Below, one piece after another: positions 8,279-14,373 of a DNA stretch of 17,009 nucleotides. The notes beneath the pieces are model-generated. The model saw only the letters and a list, made by a program, of their open reading frames with translations, did not search any database and was not told the origin of the DNA. How positions within the stretch are numbered: position 1 is the stretch's first letter; each line of letters starts with the position of its first letter. The position numbers were made by a program, and so were the translations under genes. The DNA comes from DASUBV01 sp035532295 (GTDB taxonomy: Bacteria > Actinomycetota > Actinomycetes > Streptosporangiales > Streptosporangiaceae): the NCBI GenBank assembly GCA_035532295.1, contig DATKRH010000239.1, forward strand, positions 1 through 17,009, read 5' to 3'.

Positions 8279-8830
8279 ATGAAGCTGACATTCCGCGCCG
8301 GTCGCCGCGTCCTCGGCGGCACGGCGCTGGTCTGCGCGGCAGCGTTGCTACCGGGAACGGCGATGGCATCCGTCGCGACGCCGGCCAGGACCGGCGGCGT
8401 CGCCTGGAAGATCCCGCACTGCCGGGCTGGCCAGACGCTGACCTGGCTGGGGCTGGGCCTGGGCGGCGGGACGGCGGGCACGATCTTTTACCCGCTGGAA
8501 TTCACCAACGTCAGCAAGCACACCTGCACGCTGTTCGGGTACCCGCGGGTGTCGGCCATCAGCAAGGGCGGCCGGCAGATCGGCAAGTCATCGCGGCACC
8601 TCCGGGCCCGACACCGGGTGGTCACGCTGCCGCCGGGCTGGACCGCCCATGCGTCCCTGGGCATCATCGAGGCGGGCAACGTGTGCAGCAGGCCCGTGAT
8701 GGCCACGACCCTCAAGATCCACGCGCCGCACCAGCGGCGAGCCACCCAGCTGCCCTTCCAGTTCCAGGCGTGCTGGCACAAGGGCGTGCTGGTGGTCGGG
8801 CCAGTCCAGCCGGGCGTCGGGATCCCCTAG
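8279..8830 (+). CDS. secreted DUF4232 protein 3
   Basis: The third paralogue (183 residues) is exported but apparently not lipid-anchored. Its signal peptide has an Arg-rich n-region (RAGRR), a hydrophobic stretch at 11-24 and an Ala-Met-Ala cleavage site after residue 30, with no lipobox Cys. The DUF4232 domain has FYPLEFTNVSKHTCTLFGYP, TLPPGWTAHASLGI and NVCSRPVMATTLKIHAP. Cysteines 48, 83, 136 and 165 match the four of paralogues 1 and 2. The long linker of the other two is missing, so the domain starts soon after cleavage, and the surface is more basic (KSSRHLRARHR). Start choice: AAGGGG at 8265-8270 is 8 nt from ATG 8279 but only 2 nt from ATG 8273, so 8279 is preferred. The function is unknown. 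Confidence 0.88.
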   Translation: MKLTFRAGRRVLGGTALVCAAALLPGTAMASVATPARTGGVAWKIPHCRAGQTLTWLGLGLGGGTAGTIFYPLEFTNVSKHTCTLFGYPRVSAISKGGRQIGKSSRHLRARHRVVTLPPGWTAHASLGIIEAGNVCSRPVMATTLKIHAPHQRRATQLPFQFQACWHKGVLVVGPVQPGVGIP

Positions 8831-8844
8831 CCGCTGGCAGGACC

Positions 8845-8907
8845 GCCGACTGCGGGACACCGAGCGCCGACTGCGGGATACCGAGCGCCGACCGCGGGGC
8901 ACCGGGC
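8845..8907 (+). repeat. 21-bp tandem repeat, three copies, leading into a terminator
   Basis: Three adjacent 21-bp units (8845-8865, 8866-8886, 8887-8907), each beginning GCCGAC followed by a GCGGG core. Copies 1 and 2 differ at one base; copy 3 differs at several, and those changes make its core GCGGGGCACCGGG perfectly complementary to the terminator 3' arm that follows. Confidence 0.9.
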
Positions 8908-8925
8908 ATCGTCCCGGTGCCCCGC
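8894..8925 (+). terminator. strong hairpin terminator after DUF4232 gene 3
   Basis: A perfect 13-bp stem (GCGGGGCACCGGG with CCCGGTGCCCCGC) around the 6-nt loop CATCGT. There is no U-tract, as is common in high-GC actinobacteria. A second GC-rich stem, 8 bp perfect (8929-8936 with 8953-8960), follows at once. Together they probably insulate the DUF4232 cluster from the DUF885 gene. Confidence 0.75.
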
Positions 8926-8928
8926 AGC

Positions 8929-8960
8929 GCCCCGCCCGGCGGGCCTCCGCCCGGCGGGGC
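8929..8960 (+). terminator. second GC-rich hairpin before the DUF885 gene
   Basis: GCCCCGCC pairs with GGCGGGGC. The centre holds a direct repeat of CCCGGCGGG, so alternative pairings exist. It acts in tandem with, or as a variant of, the stronger hairpin just upstream. Confidence 0.45.
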
Positions 8961-8979
8961 AGCGTCGGGCCGCAGCCGA

Positions 8980-8985
8980 TAGCGT
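8980..8985 (+). promoter_or_regulatory. -10 element for a probable leaderless DUF885 mRNA
   Basis: TAGCGT fits TANNNT and ends 6 nt before ATG 8992. That is where a -10 sits when transcription starts at the first base of the start codon. No Shine-Dalgarno sequence precedes the ATG, which agrees with leaderless translation. Confidence 0.5.
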
Positions 8986-8991
8986 TCGGGC

Positions 8992-10524
8992 ATGGATGAC
9001 CTGACACCCCGACTGCGCGCCGTCTGCGATCTGCGGACGGCCGGGATACGCGAGTACAGCGGCCGGCACGAGTACGACGGCAAAATCCAGGACCTCTCGC
9101 GCGCCGGGGTCCGGGCCGGCCTGGCGAAGCTGGCCGCGGCGGCGCGGGACGACGCGCCGCTGGACGACCCCCACGACGAGGCCCAGCTAGCCGCCTTCGT
9201 CGCCAGCACGCAGGTCGCCCTCGGCGACGTCGAGCTGCACCGCCGCGACCCGGCCGTGCACCTGGCCAACCTGGACCTGGCCTGCTACGACCGGGACTAC
9301 GCGCCGCGGGACCAGCGGGACCGGGCGCGGGCCGAGCACCTGGCCGCCTGGCCGCGGGCCATCGAGGGCGCGCTCGACGCGCTGGACCAGGTCAGCGCGC
9401 CGGTCGCCGAGGCGCTCACGGACGCGATCCGCGGCCTGTCGGCGGGCATCCCGGCCGACGCCGGCGAGCAGGTTCGCGCGGCCGCCCTGGCCGCGCACGC
9501 CCGGCTGGTCGCCCGGGTCGACGAGGCCGCGGCGACCGGGAGCCCCGACGCCGCGCTCGGGACCGCCGCGCTGGCCGCGCTGATGGGCAGCGCGGAAGCC
9601 ATGCCGGTGGACCTGGGTCGCCTCAGCGAGCGCGCCGATGCCGAGCGCGACCGGCTCACGGCCCATCTCACCGACAGCTGCGCGCGGATCGATCCGAGCC
9701 GGCCGGCCCTCGAGGTGGCCCGCGACCTCGTGCGTGAGCACCCCGACGCCGACGGTGTCATCGAGGCCGCGCGCGTCTGGACGCAGCGCGCCATCGACTT
9801 CACCGCCGAGCATGACCTGGTGCCCTTCTCCGACGGTGAGTGCCGGGTCGGCCTCGCCCCGAAGACCAGGCGCTGGGCCATGGCGATGATGTCCCCGGCC
9901 GCGCCGGGCGAGCCCGAAGGACCCTCCTGGTACCACATCACCCCGCCGGACCCGTCGTGGCCGGAGCACGAGATCGAGGAATGGCTGGAGGTCTTCAGCG
10001 ACACGACGCTGCCGGGCATCACCGTCCATGAGGTCGCGCCCGGCCACTTCTCGCACGGCCGCGCCATCCGACGCGCCGCCGGCCCGGTCCGCCGGACGCT
10101 GCACTCGGACGCGTTTGTCGAGGGCTGGGCGCACTACGCGGAGGAACTGTGCGTCGAGGAGGGCTTCTGCGCGGACGACCCGCGCTTCGCGGTCGGCGTC
10201 TGGCTGGAGGCACTCGTGCGGGTCACCAGGCTGGCCTGCGCCATCGGTGTGCACACCGCCGGGATGACGGTCGCCGAGGCGGCGCGCCGGTTCGAGTCGG
10301 ACACCCACATCAGTGGCTCCGCCGCGCTGTCGGAGGCCCGCCGGGCTACGTTCGACCCGACCTACGGCCGCTACACCTGGGGCAAGCTGGAGATCATGGA
10401 CCTGCGCGAGCGCGCCCGGAAGCAGTGGGGCGTGGCGTTCTCCCTGAACAGGTTCCACACGGCCCTGCTGACCCTGGGGTCCCCTCCGCTGGGGCTCCTG
10501 CGCACCGCGCTAGAACGCGGCTAG
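8992..10524 (+). CDS. DUF885 family putative metallopeptidase
   Basis: A 510-residue member of the DUF885 family, thought to be zinc-dependent peptidases though few members have been tested. The family's active-site signature is present: HEVAPGH at H346-H352 (HExxPGH form), with E347 as likely catalytic base, and EGWAHYAEE starting at E377, whose acidic residues are the likely third ligand. No signal peptide or membrane segment is seen, so it is probably cytoplasmic. The N-terminal half is helical, Ala/Asp/Glu-rich and charged. The start ATG 8992 has no Shine-Dalgarno but has a -10-like hexamer 6 nt upstream. An out-of-frame ATG at 8996 is disregarded. The stop shares CTAG 10521-10524 with the convergent response regulator gene. 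The substrate is unknown. Confidence 0.93.
   Translation: MDDLTPRLRAVCDLRTAGIREYSGRHEYDGKIQDLSRAGVRAGLAKLAAAARDDAPLDDPHDEAQLAAFVASTQVALGDVELHRRDPAVHLANLDLACYDRDYAPRDQRDRARAEHLAAWPRAIEGALDALDQVSAPVAEALTDAIRGLSAGIPADAGEQVRAAALAAHARLVARVDEAAATGSPDAALGTAALAALMGSAEAMPVDLGRLSERADAERDRLTAHLTDSCARIDPSRPALEVARDLVREHPDADGVIEAARVWTQRAIDFTAEHDLVPFSDGECRVGLAPKTRRWAMAMMSPAAPGEPEGPSWYHITPPDPSWPEHEIEEWLEVFSDTTLPGITVHEVAPGHFSHGRAIRRAAGPVRRTLHSDAFVEGWAHYAEELCVEEGFCADDPRFAVGVWLEALVRVTRLACAIGVHTAGMTVAEAARRFESDTHISGSAALSEARRATFDPTYGRYTWGKLEIMDLRERARKQWGVAFSLNRFHTALLTLGSPPLGLLRTALERG
10521..10524. other. shared CTAG: second tail-to-tail stop overlap
   Basis: The DUF885 gene ends TAG at 10522-10524, and the response regulator gene ends TAG on the opposite strand at 10523-10521. 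This is the same four-base palindromic arrangement as at 4373-4376. There is no intergenic space for an intrinsic terminator. Confidence 0.97.
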
Positions 10525-11216
10525 CCGGTGGTCTCGCCGGGCACCACCATCCCGGTCTCGTAGGCGAGGATCACCGCCTGGACCCGGTCGCGCAGGCCGA
10601 GCTTGGCCAGCAGGTGGCCGACGTGCGTCTTGACGGTGGCCTCGCCGACGAACAGGTCGGCGGCTATCTCGGCGTTGGTGCGACCGCGCGCCAGCCGCAG
10701 CAGGATGTCCCGCTCCCTGGCAGTCAGCGACGCCAGCCGGGAGGGCGACGGCGCGGCCTCCGGCGGCCGGCGGGCGAATGCCTCGATGAGCCGCATGGTG
10801 ACCGACGGGGCCAGCAGCGCGTCGCCCGCCGCCACGCGCCGGACGGCGGCGATCAGGTCGTGTCGCGGCGCGTCCTTCAGCAGGAACCCGCTGGCCCCGG
10901 CCCGCAAGGCCTCGTACACGTAGTCGTCCAGGTCGAACGTGGTCAGCATGACCACCCTCGGCCCGGCCGACCGGTCACCGCCGGTAATCCGCCGGGTGGC
11001 CTCCAGGCCGTCCATCTCGGGCATGCGCACGTCCATCAGCACGACGTCCGGGGCCTGCGCGGCAGCCGCGGCGACGGCCTGGGCTCCGTTCGCCGCCTCA
11101 CCGACCACGCGGATGCCCTCGGCCGCCTCGAGAATGACGCAGAATCCGGATCTGACGAGTTCCTGATCGTCGACGACCAGGACACGGATCGGGTCGGGCG
11201 GGGCGCTGGCGATCAT
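10521..11216 (-). CDS. NarL/LuxR-type response regulator
   Basis: A DNA-binding response regulator of 231 residues, partner of the kinase encoded just upstream. The receiver domain is at about 10-128: acidic pair D16-D17, phospho-acceptor D62 in LMDVRMPEMDG, T92 in MLTTFD and K114 in GFLLKDA, so all key residues are intact. A short Pro/Ser linker precedes the LuxR-type helix-turn-helix at about 160-222: LTARERDILLRLARGRTNAE, then IAADLFVGEATVKTHVGHLL. The ATG at 11216 overlaps the kinase stop in ATGA, which implies translational coupling. Target genes cannot be read from the sequence; the neighbouring envelope genes are possible. The stop shares CTAG with the DUF885 gene. Confidence 0.96.
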   Translation of the reverse strand: MIASAPPDPIRVLVVDDQELVRSGFCVILEAAEGIRVVGEAANGAQAVAAAAAQAPDVVLMDVRMPEMDGLEATRRITGGDRSAGPRVVMLTTFDLDDYVYEALRAGASGFLLKDAPRHDLIAAVRRVAAGDALLAPSVTMRLIEAFARRPPEAAPSPSRLASLTARERDILLRLARGRTNAEIAADLFVGEATVKTHVGHLLAKLGLRDRVQAVILAYETGMVVPGETTG

Positions 11217-12490
11217 AACCTGGGCAGCCTAGCGGTCACGGCGAAGCCGCCGGCGCCGGTCGGGCCGACCGTCAGGGTGCCGCCGCAGGACGCCACTCGC
11301 TCGGCGATGCCAGCCAGGCCGAACCCGCCGGGCACCCGCTCGCTGCCCGCCCCCGTCCCGGCTCCGCCGGGCAGCGCCCCGCCACCGGGCAGCGCCCCGC
11401 CACCGGGCAGCGCCCCGCCACCGGGCAGCGCGGCGCCACCGGGCAGCGCGGCGCCGGGGTCCGTGACCGACACCGTCAGGTAGCCCGGCTCGTAGTGCAC
11501 CGTAACGGCCGCGCGCGGCGCCGTCGAGTGCCGCAACGCGTTGGTCAGCGCCTCCTGCACGATGCGAAAGGCGGTGAGGTCGACTCCGGGGGCCAGTTCA
11601 CCCGGGCTGCCCTCGACCGTCAGGTCAACCTTCAGCCCGGCGCCGCGGACCTGCGCGAGCACGGCGTCCAGGTCGCCGAGCGAGGGCGACGGCGCCACCT
11701 GCGGCTGCTCGCCCGGGCCGCGCAGCACGCCCAGCAGCCGCCGCAGCTCGACCAGCGCCTGGCGGGCCGTCTCGCCGATGACCTGCACGGACTGGCTGGC
11801 CTCGGCGGGCCTGCCGGGCAGCAGGGCGCCAGCCGCCTCCGCCTGCACGGCCATCAGGCTGACGTGATGGGCCACCACGTCGTGCAGTTCTCTGGCGATC
11901 CTGGTGCGCTCTCGCGCCGCAGCCAGGGCCACCTCCTGGTCGCGCTCGGACTCGGCCCGCGCCGCCCGCGCCTCCACCTCGCGCAGGTAGGCGCCGCGCG
12001 TCCGGCTCAGGATGCCCGCCATCCCGGCCGCGACGAAGACCAGCGCCGCGACGAAGAAGTCGTACGGCTCGTTATGGCCAGGCAGCGACTGGGAAATGAT
12101 GATGCCGGTCACCACGACCGCGCTGATCGCCCAGCGCATGCCCGTGGAGCATCGCGCCATCACCGTGTAGTAGGCGATCGCCGGTCCCAGCGGAATGGGC
12201 GCGTCGCCGAAGCCGAGCTGGTCATAACGGGACCGGGCCCAGCCCACCACCAGGAAGACCGCGATCGGCCACGATCTGCGCCAGATCAGCGGCAGCGCCT
12301 GCATGACCAGCAACGCCATCGCGGCCGCCTGGGGGTGCAGCCGCAGCAGCGCCGGCGCGCCCGGAAGCGTCTGCAGCTGATGGCGATAGGGCAGCGTGAT
12401 CACCACGTTGACGGCCGCCAGCCCCAGCCCCAGGATCAGGTCCTGCAGGCGCGGCGGGAACGCAGCCGTCCGGGCGGCAAGCCACTTCAC
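11213..12490 (-). CDS. membrane sensor histidine kinase, HisKA_3 (NarL-type partner)
   Basis: The sensor kinase of the pair, 425 residues. About five hydrophobic segments cover residues 16-160, with no large extracytoplasmic domain, so the signal is probably sensed within or at the membrane. A coiled region (165-195) leads to the HisKA_3 dimerisation domain with phospho-acceptor H203 in ARELHDVVAHH. The ATPase domain has the N-box FRIVQEALTNALRHS (N317), a reduced G1-like SVTDPG (D344) and G2 GFGLAGIAERV (about 390). Between D344 and the G2 box lies a Gly/Pro-rich repeat of the hexapeptide ALPGGG, encoded by an 18-bp tandem repeat, in the ATP-lid region. The start is GTG 12490, with no Shine-Dalgarno but a TACGAT hexamer 6 nt upstream. 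Confidence 0.94.
   Translation of the reverse strand: MKWLAARTAAFPPRLQDLILGLGLAAVNVVITLPYRHQLQTLPGAPALLRLHPQAAAMALLVMQALPLIWRRSWPIAVFLVVGWARSRYDQLGFGDAPIPLGPAIAYYTVMARCSTGMRWAISAVVVTGIIISQSLPGHNEPYDFFVAALVFVAAGMAGILSRTRGAYLREVEARAARAESERDQEVALAAARERTRIARELHDVVAHHVSLMAVQAEAAGALLPGRPAEASQSVQVIGETARQALVELRRLLGVLRGPGEQPQVAPSPSLGDLDAVLAQVRGAGLKVDLTVEGSPGELAPGVDLTAFRIVQEALTNALRHSTAPRAAVTVHYEPGYLTVSVTDPGAALPGGAALPGGGALPGGGALPGGGALPGGAGTGAGSERVPGGFGLAGIAERVASCGGTLTVGPTGAGGFAVTARLPRL
11367..11456 (-). repeat. 18-bp tandem repeat, five copies, in the kinase ATP-lid region
   Basis: Five 18-bp units (plus-strand unit CCGGGCAGCGCCCCGCCA); the fourth and fifth have GCGGCG in place of GCCCCG. They are in frame and encode ALPGGG/AALPGG. 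Unlike the other arrays here, this one sits inside a catalytic domain, between the two glycine boxes. Confidence 0.93.
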
Positions 12491-12496
12491 GAGCCG

Positions 12497-12502
12497 ATCG
12501 TA
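12497..12502 (-). promoter_or_regulatory. -10 element for a probable leaderless kinase mRNA
   Basis: On the minus strand TACGAT (TANNNT) ends 6 nt before GTG 12490. There is no purine-rich ribosome site in between. A clear -35 is not seen. Confidence 0.5.
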
Positions 12503-12550
12503 GAACGGCTCACCAGCCGCGGAATCCCCCGCGAGGCTGATCCGGGCTCT

Positions 12551-12571
12551 CCGCCCGCGGACGGAGGGCGG
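12551..12571. other. GC-rich inverted repeat in the kinase/glycosyltransferase spacer
   Basis: CCGCCC and GGGCGG flank a 9-nt centre. A separate 10-bp palindrome, GGTGATCACC, lies at 12636-12645, just before the glycosyltransferase start. Either could be a regulator site in this 176-bp divergent spacer; neither matches a site I can name. I see no gene in the spacer. Confidence 0.3.
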
Positions 12572-12654
12572 CGCCGCGGCAGCCCCGGCGGCCGCCGTGC
12601 GGATGATCGCGGATCTCAGTCCGGCGGCCGACGCGGGTGATCACCGACCCGCGC

Positions 12655-12660
12655 CAGCAT
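12655..12660 (+). promoter_or_regulatory. weak -10-like element for the glycosyltransferase gene
   Basis: CAGCAT keeps the two most conserved -10 positions (A2 and T6) and ends 6 nt before ATG 12667, again without a Shine-Dalgarno. This supports ATG 12667 over the earlier in-frame GTG 12637, which has neither a -10 nor a ribosome site. Confidence 0.35.
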
Positions 12661-12666
12661 GTTCTT

Positions 12667-14271
12667 ATGAAGCTTTCGCGCGTTCCCGGCACCGAGCCCG
12701 GTGCCCGCATCCCCGCCCAAGCAGTCCCCGCCCAAGCAGTCCTCGCCGGAGCAGTCCCCGCCGGAGCGGTCCCCGCCGGAGCGGTCCCGAGCCGCGCGCC
12801 CGCGGGATGGATCGCGCTCATCGCCGCGGCCGCCTTCGCGGTTGAGATGGCCGTGAGCAACCGTTACGGGTATCACCGTGACGAGCTTTACTTCCTGGCC
12901 GCCGGCCAGCATCCGGCCTTCGGCTATGTCGATCAGCCGCCGCTCACCCCGCTGCTGGCCCGGCTCTCGGCGATGGCGTCCGGCAACTCCCTGGTAGCCC
13001 TGCGCCTGATCCCGGCGCTGGCGATGGCCGCGCTGGTCGCGCTGACCGCGGCCATGAGCCGGCTGCTGGGCGCGGGCCGCGCCGGCCAGGTGCTGGCCGC
13101 GCTGGCCGCCGCCACCTGCGCTGAGTACCTGGCTGCGATGCACCTGCTGACGACCACCACGCCGGACTTCCTCGCCTGGGCCATAACGCTGCTGCTCGTG
13201 CTCAAGCTGCTCACGACCGGTGATCGCCGCTGGTGGGTAGCGATAGGGGCGTGCGCGGGCATCGGCGCCGAGGCCAAGTGGAATATCGGCTTCCTGGTGG
13301 CGGCCCTGGCGGTCGGGTTCGCGGCGACCCCGGCCCGCAAGCTGGCGGCCAGCCGGTGGCTCCTGCTCGGCGCCGGGCTCGCCGCCGCCCTGGCCGCGCC
13401 CGACGTCATGTGGCAGGCGGTCCACGGCTGGCCCGCGTTCGACGTCTTCGGCGGACTCCAGCAGAGCGCCGGGCATAACCGGGCGGTCTACTGGGTCGCG
13501 CAAGTCGTCTACACGGGCCTGGCGCTGACCCCGGTCTGGGTCACCGGGCTGGTCTGGTCGCTGCGCAGCCCGCAGGCCCGGCCGTTCCGCCCCGCCGGGA
13601 TCGCCTGCGCCGTCGCGCTCGTCATCTTCTTCGTCCTCGGCGGCAAGCCGTACTATCCGGGCGCCGTGTTCACTTTCCTGTTCGCCGCCGGCTCGGTCCC
13701 GCTGGAGCGCTGGCTCGCCGCGCGCAGGCCGGTGGCGAGGGTGATCCGCCCGGCGGCGCTCCTGGGCGCCGCGATGGTCGTTATCGGCGTGATCGAACTG
13801 CCGATCGCCCTGCCGGTCCTGCCGGCCCGCGTCCTGCACACGGTCCCGCTCCAGAAGATCAATTACGACCTGGCCGAGACCATCGCCTGGCCCCGGCTGG
13901 TCGCCCAGGTCGCGCGCGAGTACCACGCGCTGCCGCCCGCCCGCCGCGCGCGGACCACGATCATCACCGGCAACTACGGCGAGGCCGGCGCCATCGACCG
14001 GTACGGCCCGGCCGACGGCCTGCCGCAGGTCTACAGCGGGGCCGACAACTTCTGGCTGTGGGGGCCGCCGCCGGCCCGGGACACCGCCGCGGTGGTCGTG
14101 GGCGGAGATCCGGCGCTGCTCCGCCGCGAATTTACCAGCGTCCGGCGGGTCGCGACCTTCGAGAACGGGATCGGCGTCAGCGACGATGAAGAAGGCACCC
14201 CGCTCTACCTGGCGACCGGCCTGCGGTCGGCCTGGAGACGGGCCTGGCCGGCGTTTCGAAATTACTCCTGA
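12667..14271 (+). CDS. GT-C glycosyltransferase, PMT/ArnT (family 39-like)
   Basis: A polytopic membrane enzyme expected to move a sugar from a polyprenyl-phosphate donor to an envelope acceptor outside the membrane. Product of 534 residues from ATG 12667 (544 if GTG 12637 is used). The N-terminal 47 residues are a cytoplasmic tail with a Pro-Ala-Gly-Ala-Val repeat. The first helix (48-63) is followed by the first outer loop, GYHRDELYFLAAGQHPAFGY, with acidic D72-E73 in the position of the GT-C catalytic acidic motif, then VDQPPLTP. About 9-11 more hydrophobic helices follow to about residue 395. The C-terminal part (400-534) is soluble, with TTIITGNYGEAGAIDRYG. The donor and acceptor are unknown. 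It is followed by a strong hairpin at 14291-14337. Confidence 0.88.
   Translation: MKLSRVPGTEPGARIPAQAVPAQAVLAGAVPAGAVPAGAVPSRAPAGWIALIAAAAFAVEMAVSNRYGYHRDELYFLAAGQHPAFGYVDQPPLTPLLARLSAMASGNSLVALRLIPALAMAALVALTAAMSRLLGAGRAGQVLAALAAATCAEYLAAMHLLTTTTPDFLAWAITLLLVLKLLTTGDRRWWVAIGACAGIGAEAKWNIGFLVAALAVGFAATPARKLAASRWLLLGAGLAAALAAPDVMWQAVHGWPAFDVFGGLQQSAGHNRAVYWVAQVVYTGLALTPVWVTGLVWSLRSPQARPFRPAGIACAVALVIFFVLGGKPYYPGAVFTFLFAAGSVPLERWLAARRPVARVIRPAALLGAAMVVIGVIELPIALPVLPARVLHTVPLQKINYDLAETIAWPRLVAQVAREYHALPPARRARTTIITGNYGEAGAIDRYGPADGLPQVYSGADNFWLWGPPPARDTAAVVVGGDPALLRREFTSVRRVATFENGIGVSDDEEGTPLYLATGLRSAWRRAWPAFRNYS
12711..12785 (+). repeat. 15-bp tandem repeat, five copies, glycosyltransferase N-terminus
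   Basis: Units 12711-12725, 12726-12740, 12741-12755, 12756-12770 and 12771-12785, from CCCCGCCCAAGCAGT drifting to CCCCGCCGGAGCGGT. They are in frame and give P-A-Q-A-V then P-A-G-A-V in the cytoplasmic tail ahead of the first helix. The gradient of change from first to last copy suggests stepwise duplication. Confidence 0.93.
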
Positions 14272-14290
14272 AGGGGGCCGTGGCGGTACC

Positions 14291-14337
14291 GGTCTCGCGC
14301 TCGGCCGGCCACCGGCGTGCGCCGGCCTCGTGAGACC
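14291..14337 (+). terminator. long hairpin after the glycosyltransferase gene
   Basis: The lower stem is 9 bp (14291-14299 with 14329-14337, one G-U pair), then comes a small internal loop, then the upper stem GGCCGGC/GCCGGCC (14303-14309 with 14321-14327) closed by an 11-nt loop. It ends at the base before ATG 14338, which argues that the next gene starts further downstream. There is no T-run. Confidence 0.6.
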
Positions 14338-14373
14338 ATGGACGCGCCGAACACAGACCCGAAAGCGATGACC

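Noticed and set aside
8845..8907. The 21-bp repeats as a CRISPR array
   Set aside because: The units are directly adjacent with no spacers, and no cas gene is present. The same holds for the 15-bp and 18-bp arrays.
12637..12639. GTG 12637 as start of the glycosyltransferase
   Set aside because: It has no Shine-Dalgarno or -10 at a useful distance and lies inside a palindrome; ATG 12667 has a -10-like element. It cannot be fully excluded.
10149..12640. Plus-strand frames opposite the response regulator and kinase (10149-11483, 11495-12640)
   Set aside because: They are shadows of two intact signalling proteins with all catalytic residues; their composition is low-complexity Arg/Gly/Pro.
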